Positions 48,501-59,705 of a stretch of DNA of 64,000 bases are shown here, one piece after another (positions within the stretch are counted from its first letter, which is position 1; every line of letters starts with the position of its first letter). The notes beneath the pieces were generated by a model. It had not been told where the DNA came from, searched no databases, and saw only the letters and a list, made by a program, of their open reading frames with translations. The stretch is from the NCBI GenBank assembly GCA_038380795.1, contig CM076259.1, positions 73,528,200 through 73,592,199 of the forward strand, given 5' to 3'. The DNA comes from Pyrocephalus nanus. Lineage: Eukaryota; Chordata; Aves; Passeriformes; Tyrannidae. Position numbers and translations under genes: made by a program.

Positions 48501-50795
48501 AATATGAATGGAAAAGAAAACACACAAGCATATAAATATTAGTAACAAATCAGTATTCTAGGTAAGGTAAGTGCTGAAATGAGGAATTAGCTGTATAAGG
48601 ATTAGTTCAGTTGATCCCTCTGGTTTTAAGAAAAAACAGATACTGCTGCAATATACTGTTGCAGGAAACTAATCTACTGGAAAAGGAACAGAAAGACATA
48701 TGCTGTGTTCCTATTACCACTTCTCAGTTCTCCTATTTTGACAGAATGGATATTTATAACATTGTAACTGCAAAACTACTTTTAAATCCTTTCAAGTGAA
48801 AATACATAATAGCATGTCCATGTAACATGTTCCAATCTTTATTCATTTTTGCTTACTGAAGATGGGTACCTAATAAAGCCCTCAACATACCATATTCTTT
48901 AACAATGTCTTTTGAATTAAAGAATACGACTCTTTTTTTTTCTTTTTTCCGCTTCTACCAACATATAAAAAGTTATCTTACATTTGCTAAAACTTATGAA
49001 ATCTAGTAAGTCACATTTTCATTAAAAAATCAACACAGTATCTGTCTCTGGAGAAAAAAAACTAAAATAATTGATATTTAATTTGTACTTGTCTTTTTCT
49101 CCTTACATTTTTACTATTGGAAATTTATGTGTAAAATTAAATCAGCTAGTTATGACTTTCTTCATAGATAAAATAGTGAAAATATCTTGTTATTATAAAC
49201 TACCCTGTTTTATGTTGAATTTCTCCTTCAGATGCAGTGAATTTTACTTACTAAAAGCTTGTTGGCATACTCCTTTTTCTTTTCTCTCTTTTTTTCCCTT
49301 TTCTTTTTATTTCTAATGAACATTATGGAAACATTTTGCTACAGTGATTGCAGAAGGTAGTGAACTACTTTGATCTGAATTTAGTCCACCTAATTTTAGG
49401 CTCATAAATGAGGTGTTTATATTGTGACTATATTTCTTGATGGAAGATGGCAAGTTGTAGAGGATAGTTCAGAGAAGTAATACTTACTTCTTTCCATCTA
49501 CTCAATAGTGAGATTATAGCAACCATACTCATAGCTCAAGTATATAGTACTATAATAGACAAAACCAATCCAAGTCGTAATAACAGATTGTAGAAGGGTT
49601 GAGACCAATTGCATTCCTCTGAGATAATGTTCTATTCATTGAAGATAAGGATGGCAGATTCACCATGTAAAGTATTTTAAATTTCATTCCAACAATACAA
49701 ACAATTTTTTTTATTATTCTTATTTTGAAAAATGAAAAAAGTTCATGTTTCTTTTTGAGAAACTCCCAGATTAGATACTTGAGAAGTTTTCAACTATAGA
49801 AGCCCTTCTTCTCTTAGGACTAACAGAAGCTCTAAGACTTAAACTGTGTTATTTAAAATATTAGAGTGCATCCCCACACAAGGGATTGCTTAGCATTTTT
49901 GCAGTCTCATATATCATTGAAATAATCCTATATATAAAATACTTTGCATCTTTGTAGACAGGGAAAAACCTGCTTTAAAACTAGAAAACAGGACAAAAAA
50001 ATTTACATCCATTCATTTCATATTTGATAATATCAGATGAAACAAAATTTACTTGCAAGTTGATATATTTTGTCAAGGTTACATTCTAAAGGTTTAGAGA
50101 TCCATTAGCCAGCAACTGAGATGGAGAAGTTGCATTATTCTAATAGAAACCAAGGACCAGCAGGGAAGAGATTCTGGATGACCTCCCATTTATTGAAGTG
50201 AACTCCGAGTTGACTAAAAGCCTTTCCATTACTTGTGCAGTGCTACCCGGCCTGATGGAATAAAGTCATATTCTCATGACTAAAGGTTATTGATTTATTG
50301 TTATTTATATCAGTATTTTAGGAGTATGTTTAACAGTATGAAATAATTTCAAAAGCTGAGAGGTTTCTTGTTGGTGTTTTTTCTTTGGTTGGTTTGGGGT
50401 TTTTTAAATGGCTGGTTCTTTCATTTCACATACAAGCACATGTACAGTACATAAATAAAGACTTGATGTTGCATTTCACTCTAGTGCCTAATCTCTAGAA
50501 AATGTGGCAGTATACTAGAACTGCCTGTTACTGAAGCCATTCCCTTGGTTCAAGAAGCAGGCATTAGTTCTCCATTAATTAATATTGTGACTTAGGATTC
50601 TCACTGAAAACATTACTGAAGGGCAAGAGAAAAGACTCCCAAGTATTCTCTTCTTTTTAGGCCCTGATTCCAGAAAGCCTTCAAACACACAAAATCCCCA
50701 TTCAGAGAATCCTTTGAGGATGCTGTAAACATTTTTCCAATCTTAAATCTCAGGTGAAGGGAAGGACGAGAAGCTGAAGAAAGAGCATAACTTAT
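45521..50795. other. AT-rich DNA, one GC-rich patch
   Basis: 45900-46260 is markedly GC-rich with overlapping frames on both strands, and could be an unrecognised repeat or LTR. The rest is AT-rich and featureless except for the C-tract region at 47885-47967. Open frames are all short and without domains. Confidence 0.45.
47885..47967. repeat. G-poor, C-tract-rich low-complexity block
   Basis: About 83 bases with almost no G on the plus strand and C6 runs at 47920-47925, 47943-47948 and 47962-47967, plus CCC at 47913-47915. The minus strand therefore carries four G-tracts with loops of 4, 17 and 13 bases. Confidence 0.85.
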
Positions 50796-51590
50796 TTGGT
50801 TGGGGCAATCCCACACATGAGTACAGAGTGGGAGAATAACTGAAAGAGAGCAGCCCTGAAGAGAAGAACCTGGGGGTTCTTGTGAGTGAAAAGCTGTACA
50901 TTACCCATCAATGTGTGCCCACAGCCTAGAAAGCCAACCTCATCCTGAGCAGCATCAAAAGAGGAGTTCAGCAGGTTGAGAAATGTGATTGTCCCCCTCT
51001 GCTCTACTCTGGAGAACCCACCTGAAGTACTGCATCTCTAGAGTCCTCAGCCCAAGAAAGGCATGCACCTTTTGGAGTGAATCCAGGGGAGAGCCATGAA
51101 GATGATCAGTGGGCTGGAGCACCTGTTCTATGAAGACAGGCTGAGAGAGCTGGGTTTGTCCATCACGGAGAAGAGAAGACTCTAGGAAGGACTCATTGTG
51201 TCCTTCAACTACTTAAAGGTGGTTTATAAAAAAGTGGGAGAGTGACTTTTTATGTGGGCAGATACAGGACAATGAGTGATTTAGGCTAGATATAAAGAAG
51301 AAATTCTTCACTCAGAGGGTAGTCAGGTGGAATAAGTTGCTCAGAGAAGCTGAGGATGCCCCATCCCTGGAAGTGTTCAAGGCCAGGCTGGATGGGGCCC
51401 TGAGCAACCTGTTATAGTGGGTGGCATTCCAGCTCATGGCAGGTGGGGTTGGAACTCTAGTAGAAGGGGACCTTCTACTAGAAGGGGTCTACTAATGGGT
51501 TAGTGGTAAACCTGGCAAGGGGGTTGGCACTAGATGATCTTTAAGGTCCATTCCTACCCAAATCATTCTATGATTCTATGATTCTTCTCT
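50796..51590 (+). mobile_element. CR1 LINE, 5'-truncated, third type
   Basis: This copy starts in the RT C-terminal region (GAGTACAGAGTGGGAG.., GAACCTGGGGGTTCTTGTGA) and ends at 51565-51590 with ATTCTATG octamers. Coding frames are broken throughout; GKLFITHQC- and ISGLEHL-type stretches are recognisable only in pieces. The tail is unusual: the expected end GGGGTTGGAACTAGATGATCTTT is split by an inserted stretch (51458-51517) containing a perfect hairpin and a TTAGTGGTAAACCTGGCA block that normally belongs to the tail of another CR1 type, as at 53172. Confidence 0.92.
51458..51480. repeat. Perfect hairpin inside CR1 tail
   Basis: TAGTAGAAGG (51458-51467) is the exact reverse complement of CCTTCTACTA (51471-51480), with loop GGA. 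It is followed by another partial copy, GAAGGGGTCTACTA. Confidence 0.92.
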
Positions 51591-52258
51591 TTTCTAACTT
51601 CCAAACAATTCAAGACAAAAAGACCCCTCCCGTTCTTTAAAATGAAAGACTTACTGAACTAAAATGGATTTTGGATTTAAATTAAAAAAAAAAAAAAAAA
51701 AAAAATGGAAACAAGCCTGTTAGTTAGCAGAAGAAAAACAGTTTTTTGTTGCAGAGGTTGTCAAACACTGGAACATGTTGTCCAGGAAGTCTGTAACGTC
51801 TGTCCTTGTTGCTATTCAGAACCTAACAGCACATGGATGTGAACAACATGTTCTAGTACATTCTGCTTTGAGCAAGGGGGTGGACCAAAAAGATCACCAG
51901 GTTTTCCTGGCAACTTGAGGTTTTTGTTTCAGTTTTTATATAGTCTGTTGGAGAAACAGGAATGTAAGTACCTGACTGGTATCTGATTAGTACCTGATAA
52001 GTACCCCAGAGATGGGAGAAGTAGAAATTCTACAAGCTGGGCACCTTATCTGATGCTCCTAGAGCGTTATACAGTAAAACGGAGAGAAAAATAAAAAGAA
52101 AACTGGTTGCTCACAAGAAAATCACACTATACGCAAAAGAAAGAGACTAAAAAGAAAGTGCTCAGTTAAATGCTCAAGCACTGGGGACTGAAAAAGCTTG
52201 CACCATTACTTAATATTATGCCAAATCTTTAGGAGCACCCTGGTTACATTATACCCAG

Positions 52259-52302
<44 letters not shown>

Positions 52303-52961
52303 TCCAAATATCCTGAGACTTTATCCCACAGTACTGATGTTAAAAAAAAATAAAATGCTTACTTTTCTGGAACTCATCAGTTGTCTTTTGTTTGTTGCTG
52401 TTCAGAACTTACAGGAACAGCAAGAATCTAATGGTCTTTGCAAGTCATGTTTATAGAAATAAAGGGGACTTTTTTTCCTGGTCATGCTAATAAAGACATA
52501 TCAGTACAGGGGTATTTCAGTGAGAACAGATCTAAGCCAATGCTGAATAGTATTTGTGAAATTACTGATTTCCCTCAGAAGAAAAAGTATTTACCTGAAG
52601 ATATACTATTGTCTTGAGGAATATTTTTAATGTACAGCTAATATATCATACAAGCATTAAAATATGTTGTTGACAAAAATAAAGGCAGTAAACCAGGGGT
52701 TCTCCTTTCCAGTTTCTTTATACTTAGCTGAAGATTTAAGAACAAGCAGAACTAAAAGTGGAGATGTAGCACTTCTGTAAACCAACTAATACATCTCCCC
52801 TGAAGCAACAGTTTCTTCTTCATTTTGGGGTTTTCTTCAAGCTACCACATATGTAAGTATCTTCCTGGCTATCCAGATACGAGGTCACCTTGCAGCACTC
52901 AGTTTTAACTGTTATATGACTTTGCGGTCATTTTGCTTTTTTTCATTCTTCACAAAATGAA
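51591..52961. other. AT-rich DNA with two long A runs
   Basis: Perfect A runs at 51684-51705 (22) and 52263-52298 (36) are the longest in the window. The 52263 run is not preceded by a recognisable processed transcript or an AATAAA at the usual distance. No other feature was found. Confidence 0.55.
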
Positions 52962-53271
52962 AGGAGGTTGCAGCCAGGTGGGGGTGAATCTGTTCTTCCA
53001 GGTAACAAGAGATAGGATAAGATCTCTTGTGCCAGAGGAGGGTCAGATTGGATATTAGGAAAAGTTTCTTCACCAGAAGTGTGGCCTAGCATTGGAACAG
53101 TCTGTCCAGGGAAGTGGTGGATTTATCATCCCTGGAAGTGTTCAAATAAATGTGTAGACATGGTGCATAGAGACATGGGTTAGTGGTAAACCTGGCAGTG
53201 CTAGGCTAATGGTTGGACTCAGAGTTCTGAGAGGTCTTTTCCAACCTTAATGATCATATGATTCTATGATT
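52962..53271 (+). mobile_element. CR1 LINE 3'-end copy
   Basis: About 310 bp from the end of ORF2 (TGAAAGGAGGTTGCAGCCAGG) through the 3' UTR block GATTGGATATTAGGAAAAG and the GTGGTGGATTTATCATCCCTGG segment, to the tail TTAGTGGTAAACCTGGCAGTG...TGATTCTATGATT. 5'-truncated in the usual way. The tail type TGGTTGGACTCAGAG sets it apart from both the 7.6-kb and the 50.8-kb types. Confidence 0.93.
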
Positions 53272-54506
53272 TACCTCATTAAATTGAGATAGACAAAATA
53301 ATGTGATTGTTTTGTGAGATTTTCTTTCCAAAGTAATTATGTCATAAATATATGAAAACACACCAAGATAACACTTGGACTTTCTTGCTCCTTCTTTCCA
53401 TTCTTTTCTTGCTTTAGCTTGCTTTTTTTTCTGTATATAAGTAGCTTTCTGGTTGTATTTAATGTTCATATTAGCATTGTTTTCAAGCCAGTTTTACATA
53501 ATACAGACTATAAAATGTCACTAGTGTTTCTTTTATTCAGCAACTGTCTACTCTACAGAGTTTCTTGAAGATGCTTTCTTTCAACAAATGTTTTTTGGCC
53601 ATTTTTCAATTTTCTTTTCTGAGTCAACAAGATTTATATTTTCTTGCAAATCCTTTCACTACTACATGTCATTGTTCTTTTTGTTTTAGACTTTTAGTGG
53701 TGTTTATCACCATGACATCCGAGCACTCAGTAAATGCACATGGATTTAATCTCAGATCAACACTTCCATTCTTGAGATGGAAGCTGGGGCTATGTTCCAG
53801 ACCTCCCCAAAAGGGGTCATTATTCAGATTCCATCAGGATTTATGCATTTAGAGACATGTGAATTGAACCGTTAATTTGATCACTTTTTAAGAAATGTGT
53901 ACACACAGTAAGAAATATGCTAAAGACTGGAATTGCAACACTGCAGAATTGCAGAAGAAATGCTGCAGAAAAAAAAAATGATTCTTTGCAGTTTCCTTCA
54001 TGTACATACCTAAAAAGTGGCAGGAGTCCACATGCTGTTTCATTGTTACATGTAGTTATACCGAGAAAAGGAAAAACGATGACAACTAAAAAGAATGTGT
54101 CTTGAAAAACCACCTCTCTGTGCAATAAACATTGGCGACAAATCAGAGCTGATTAACATGGCTAGGAAACTTTTCGTTGCCTTTCTTGCAAGCCATTGAA
54201 TAGCAGCTGAGCAATTGTACAGTCTAATATTCATGGCAGCTCCATCAATTCCATATGGTGATCCTCAACAAGGAAAATATCTATTGGATAATAATGGCAC
54301 ATCCATAACCATTCTTTCTTCTTCTTGTTTCTGTGATACCCCTAAAAATTTGTAGCAGTCATGAAAAGATGTTACCCACTCTACAATGTATTGTTCTTTT
54401 TATTTTTTTTTCATTCTTTAAAGTTTTTGATCAGGTATATAGATGATAAAAAGTAAAAATATTTAGAGAAGGCATTTTTAATAGCTTGGCTATAAGCATT
54501 GAAATT
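53272..54506. other. AT-rich DNA without recognised features
   Basis: Two overlapping frames on opposite strands (53841-54125, 53917-54105) carry hydrophobic stretches from T-rich DNA. Neither shows a motif or splice context that I can support. Confidence 0.5.
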
Positions 54507-54565
54507 CATAAAATCATAGAATATCTCAAGTCAGAAGGGACCTGAAAGAGTCAGGTCATCAAATG
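54507..54565 (-). mobile_element. CR1 LINE tail relic
   Basis: About 60 bp on the reverse strand: TCAGGTCCCTTCTGACTTGAG followed by ATATTCTATGATTTTATGA, the decayed octamer end. Nothing further upstream in the element is recognisable. Confidence 0.75.
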
Positions 54566-57017
54566 AGTAAGACTGTCTGCCCCTGTTATTGGGAGTCATC
54601 ATTTGCCTCTCCCAGTTAGCGTGCCATACTTGACCAAGGCTCAGGTGGGTCTGATGGCAACTGTGACTAGTGTCTAATCTGTTGCCAGGACATTATCCTT
54701 TTGGTAAGTGCAGTTCTGGAGACAAAGAAGTAACTTCCCTGTGTTTCCAGATGCCATACATTTCCAGCAGACTTCAGCAGTCTCCATGTATTTTTCTTCT
54801 GACTATTGCCTCTCGCCGTCTTTCTTCCCTGCACTGTATGGTTCAGGTTCCTGCCCCTGCAGCATCTTTGGGTAGACCACATCAGTCACCTGTTCTCCTC
54901 CTTGGGACTGTGCTGCTTGTCCACATTCTCGCACCATTCCTACTCCTTGTGACTGTGTGCTCAGTTGGACCATAGCTCCCCTCCTGTAGGTGAGAGGCCA
55001 CCCTTGCCCCAGCACTTGCCCTTCCTCCAGTCCAAGGCCTGGACAATGTCATCATCTCTTTACAGCTCTGACAGGTCCTTGGCTTTGAGTGCCAAGGACA
55101 ACAACAGCCACAAATAGGGTATAAGGCGTTTTATTCAAAATCATTTTATGGGCATGGTGTTTATAAAAACAGGATTTATTGTTAATATAATTAATGCTTT
55201 CACAGTCCAATCAAAAATATTGTCAGCAGCTATTATTAGACCAGTTTCAATGCCAGTAACAGTCATATAAAAATCAATACAGAAAATTCTCATTAACACA
55301 ATTAAAATATTTCTGCAATGCCCCCTTCCCATTACCTTTCTCTTTCACTCTGGTGTTGTGGTTGCCCTTCCAATGTCCTTCAGGGGCACAGCTTGACAGT
55401 TTCAGATTCCCCAGGTGAATGTACCTGTTGGAAGGGAAGGATACAACAACTTGATGCCTTGCAGTCCTCCCAGGAGGAGCACAGTGCCAAAGGCAAAAGT
55501 GCCCACCTTTTCCTTTGTCTCCTCTTGGGGCTTTGGAGGTGTACTTCTCCTTTTTACCTTGACAGAAAGGACTTTCCTCCCCACCCCTGAGATCTGTCAG
55601 GCCATTGTCCCTGGTCAGCTGGCTGTGTTTCCTTAGCTAATGGCAGTTATGTGATCATGGCACCCCCAACCAGCTGCTTCCAACCAGCTCAAACCATCCA
55701 AGGCTGGCCCATCCCCCTGGGATAGACCTGTCCTACCACTACTTGGGCTGTGCCACTGGGTGTGTGAGGGAGGGTAGCAAAAGTTTACTCTGCTTCCAAG
55801 GAAAAGACAACATCAACTAACAAACCCCTTTTGAATGGAACCATCCTTATTTTCTTTTCCTGAGAAATATCTAAATGCATTGTATGAAACTTCATATGTC
55901 TTTAGTTTATTTGAAATATAAGTTGGTTATGAAGTCAAAAGTTTCTGAGAATTGTCAAAAAGTACTCTACTCTTTGTTTTTCTTTTAGTGAAGTAATATA
56001 TACTTGTCATGACCAATACCTTTTCCCTTATCCCAAAACACTCTTGTCCCTTAGAAAATAATTACCTGTAGTTGCACCTGAAGAGTCCTAAGCTGATTAA
56101 ATTAATTTTGTGACTCAGATATAATTGTACTTTTCCATATACATTTTTCCATACACAGCTCTTTTGGGGAAAATGTCAGCCTCATTTCAATTGTCACCAG
56201 TCAGGAAAACCTATTTTACCATGGTCTTCATCAAAGATTGCAGGGGAACCTGCAATAGGAAATTTTACAGTAAAATATAAATTATTGGCTCTTAATGCCC
56301 CTTTCATAGTGTTCTGCTTTTATAATATGTCTCTGTATTCACTGTAGGTGGCCTAAAGAGAAATTAAATCTACAAGTCCTTAAATCTTATAACAGTCAGG
56401 TTTTTGTGAAAGGGGTGGTCCTTTTTATGAGGATATTTCTGTACAGAAACAGCTTTCATACAAATAACATTTTATTTTGTAATTTCTTCTCACTGTAAAT
56501 AACACTGTGCTTCCCAATTTCTTACACCAGAGCTGAGGAGCAGAGCTGTGTGAAATATTCATTTTACACCTGGAACTTGTTGAAATGGAGCCTAATTTTT
56601 GAATTACAATATATTGTGCAAATTCCTACAATGAAAAGAAAAAAATCATAGAGGCAGATGATGGTATCAGGGCACATGCTCCATTAGTGTAGTAATTCCC
56701 AGCTTCAGGCACACACAATAACTGACTCCTGATTTCAGACTGTGGTAAAAGACACCCCCACCGTCTCAACCTTTAGCTTCTAAAAGAAAAAAAAAAAAAA
56801 ACCAGATATAGAAATCAGGTAATATTAGTAGTGTAGTCTAAGAATATAAGTTACTGGAAAAACCTGGAGCTAAGTGTAATTTGCCCAAGTAGATAGTCAT
56901 GCTTTATGATACTGGACCTTATCAAATATGAAATAGGACACATGTATTCACTTGTAATCAATATGTTAAATAAGTAAATGTTTTAAAATATTTAATAAAA
57001 TAAGTTTTATTAGAGAT
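54566..57017. other. GC-rich blocks 54.6-55.8 kb, then AT-rich DNA
   Basis: 54640-55110 and 55310-55800 are GC-rich and separated by an AT-rich 190-bp stretch. They may be an unrecognised decayed repeat. The reverse-strand frame 55141-55332 is hydrophobic (LIIAADNIFDWTVKALIILT) but short, with stops on both sides and an AATAAA just beyond. From 55800 the DNA is ordinary and AT-rich, apart from the inverted LTR match at 56204-56251. Confidence 0.4.
56204..56251 (-). repeat. 48-bp inverted match to the 58-kb LTR
   Basis: The segment matches the reverse complement of 58194-58241 at 46 of 48 positions. Similarity stops abruptly at both ends. Directly at its right end ATTGCAGG (56238-56245) and CCTGCAAT (56250-56257) form an 8-bp hairpin across GGAA, of which the right arm lies mostly outside the match. 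Confidence 0.93.
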
Positions 57018-57271
57018 TAAGAGGAGGACCATGAGAAAGATCAGAGGGTTGGAACACCTCTCTTATGGAAGATATTTCATTATGTGAGGGAGCAAGACAC
57101 CAGAATAGATTGCCCACAGAAGATGTGGATGCTTCATCATTGGAAATGTTCAAAGTCAGGCTTGACAGGACTTTGAACAGTGAAAGGTGTCCCTGCCCAT
57201 GGCAGGCAGGGTTGAACTAGCAGAATCTTTAAAGATTCCTTCCAACCCAAACCATTCTGTTATTCTATGAA
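57018..57271 (+). mobile_element. CR1 LINE 3'-end copy with internal deletion
   Basis: The copy starts at GGAGGACCATGAGAAAGATCAGAGGGTTGG in pieces, which is the RT end (compare 51090-51110). It loses about 200 bp near 57075-57095, resumes at ATAGATTGCCCACAGAAGATGTGGATGC and ends at 57257-57271 with a decayed octamer. Same type as the 50.8-kb copy. The GCCCATGGCAGGCAGGGTTGAACTAG tail block is preserved in part. Confidence 0.88.
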
Positions 57272-57888
57272 CTTTAAGTCACTTAAAGTGGAGTTATTTG
57301 AAACTTTCTGTAGTGAAGTTTTTTAAATGGAATCCTTGCTTTTGTATGGACTTCTATATCCCTGGAGATTCTGCTTCAGGGAAGAGACAAATTTGCATTG
57401 TTCACAAGCAAACCCTGAACTGAGTATACACAATGCATAATTTACGCAGTAAACACAGATATTTAGGAAGACTGACAGCATAAAAATATGAACAAATGAA
57501 AATAAGAGTTTATGTATAAAAACATATCCACTATGCATTTGGAATCTAGACAAAGAAATAAATTTTAAAAAGGTAAGCTCAAGAACTACTCCTGCAGAGA
57601 AGAGCTCCTTTCAGAGAATTGAATTCTCTTCCTTGTGCGTCTTAATTGGCCTAAAGATTAGGACTGACAACCAAATTGCTTCATGTCATCTAGGCTGTGA
57701 TAACTGCCATGCGTCTGTTCCTAGAAGAATCAGAGTAATACAGTATTGTTTAACTCTCATTCATTCTAAGTCATTGATCATGACAAATTCTACACTGTAT
57801 AAAAATAAAGTAATAAAATAAATAAATGAAATTAAATATATTTTTACTTTGCTATGTTCCACTGAAGTTACCTAAATAAAAAGGATAT
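57272..57888. other. AT-rich DNA, LTR target site at its end
   Basis: No repeat recognised. 57884-57888 (GATAT) is a candidate target-site duplication of the following LTR. Confidence 0.5.
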
Positions 57889-59017
57889 TACATTGTGCTT
57901 ACATGGGCAGGGTTTTGGCAGGAGGAGGGCTACAGGGGTGGCTTCTGTGAGAAGCTACTAGAAGCTTCCTCCATATGTGGCAGAGTCAATGCCGGGCAGC
58001 TGGCCAAGGCTGAGCCAATCAGGAATGATAGTAATACCTCTGTGATAACATATTTAAGAAGGAAAAAAAAAAGTTATTGGGCAGACGTAATTGCAGAATT
58101 GCATCTAGAGAAGAGTGAGAATATGTGAGATGAAGAAATATAGAGACATCAGAGCAGAAGGAGGGGGAAGAGGTGTTCCAGGTATGAAAGCTGAGGTTCC
58201 CCTGCAATCTTTGACGAAGACCATGGTAAAATAGATTTTCCCCTTGCAGCCCACAGAGGTCCACAGAAATGCAGAGATTCACTTACAGCCTGTGAAGGAG
58301 ACCCGCACTGGAGCAGGTGGATATGAACCTGCCAATTATGAGAATGAAGAGATCAGAAGGTCATGAACCCACGGGAAGCCCATGCTGCAGCAGGCTCCTG
58401 GCAGGGATCCACAGACCTATGGAGAGATGAGCCCATGCTGTATCAAGTTTTCTGGTAGGACCTGTGACTATGTGGGTGACCCACAGTGTAGCAGGCTGTT
58501 TCTTGAAGGACTGCACCCCATGGAAAAGTTACTGACATTGGAGCAGCTCATGAAGAACTGTTGTGGGAGGGAGTCATGTTGGAGAAATTTGTGGCGTACT
58601 GTCTCCCAGGAGAGGGACCCCACTCTGGAGCAGGGGAAGGACTGCTCTCCCTGAGCAGTGTCAGGAACAACGTGATGAACTGACCATAACCTTTATTTTC
58701 CTTGTGCCACGGGGGAGGAAGAGGTAAAGCTGAGAAGGAGGGAGGGGTGGGGGAAGGTCTTTTAAAGATTTTATTTTGCTTCTTATTATCCTGTTCTAAT
58801 TTTATTAGTATTAAAATTCAATTAAAATTCAATTAATATTCCCAATTTCAGTCTGTTTTGCCTGTGATGGTATTTGGTGAATGATCTCTCCTGGTTCTTA
58901 TCTCATACATTACTATGAACCCTTCATTACATTTTCTTTCCCCTGTCCAGTTGTGGAGGGGAGTGAGAGAGCAGCTTTGGTGGGTACCTGGTATCCAGGC
59001 AGGGTAAACCCACTACA
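57889..59017 (+). mobile_element. Solo LTR, bird ERVL-like, second family
   Basis: About 1.13 kb with the order expected of a long bird class III LTR as remembered: GGGCAGGGTTTTGGCAGGAGG, AGAAGCTACTAGAAGCTTCC, GCTGGCCAAGGCTGAGCCAAT, the TATA-like ATAACATATTTAAGAAGG (58046-58063), repeated CCATG/GGAGCAGG units at 58300-58640, a GC-rich GGGGGAGGAAGAGG, TTTTGCCTGTGATGG..TTTGGTGA, and the end CTTTCCCCTGTCCAGTTGTGG.. to AAACCCACTACA. GATAT flanks it on both sides (57884-57888, 59018-59022), matching a 5-bp duplication. With those limits the left end reads TA rather than TG, which is a weakness; a TG start at 57896 is possible. No internal viral genes adjoin. Confidence 0.85.
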
Positions 59018-59022
59018 GATAT

Positions 59023-59617
59023 ACAGTACAGTGGTATTACTAGATTAGAGTCTAGAATCTAGTTTTGCTGATAAAGAAACAGTTTTACCATATGAGAAAT
59101 GTTTTGGTTTGGGTTGGATTGTTTTTTCGGGGTGGGGGGGATTGTTGTTTTGTGGGTTTTTTAATATAAAAATAGTTCCTCCATTCTCATTATGATTTTT
59201 TAATACATTATTTGTAAAATACAATCTTAAAGGAAAAAAAACATTTTAAATTAATCAATCAGATTCAATATTTAAACACAAAGCTCTTAACTTTTTAGTA
59301 ACTAATATTTTAAAAGAATTAATTTACATTGCATACAACAAGTAGGTTACTAAAATATTTAGTAAAAAACATTTCAAAAATACTATTTTTTATTTCATAA
59401 TATATTTTCATTGTTTCTCTCCTCAAACCTTTCTGGTAGCATTTTATCTTTTATTGAATAAGAATCTTTTAAAAAAACCAAAACTAACAGCATCTGTATT
59501 TAGGCTAAACAAACTCTTCCAGCTTTGGCTCAGATGAGTTTTGGCATCTGTAACTCATCTGTACTGGACAGATGGTAACACAACAGGACAAAGTAGGATG
59601 TCAAGTCCTATAGTGAA
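59023..59617. other. AT-rich DNA without recognised features
   Basis: Includes a G-rich stretch near 59127-59139. Nothing else recognised. Confidence 0.5.
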
Positions 59618-59705
59618 GTGACAAAAGCTTTCTCTTCATGTTAAGTGAACACCTCACCCTGAAACGCTGTGGAGATTCCTCCATGTAAAATGGTCTCTGC
59701 ACCTA
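59618..59705 (-). repeat. Diverged direct repeat, copy A
   Basis: ACCTCACCCTGAAACGCTGT followed by GGAGAT (59650-59675) matches copy B at 60936-60961 in 24 of 26 positions. Weaker similarity extends over about 85 bp, including AAGTGACA to the left and ATGTAAAATGGTC to the right. The reverse strand is a plausible LTR orientation; see copy B. Confidence 0.7.

Noticed and set aside
52263..52298. 36-base A run as the tail of a processed pseudogene
   Set aside because: No transcript-like sequence, suitably placed AATAAA or flanking duplication was recognised upstream.
53841..54125. 94-codon reverse-strand hydrophobic frame
   Set aside because: It overlaps an opposite-strand frame, the hydrophobicity comes from T-rich DNA, and there is no signal peptide or domain that I can defend.
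55141..55332. Hydrophobic reverse-strand frame as a viral envelope remnant
   Set aside because: It is too short, with stops on both sides and no envelope-type motif visible.
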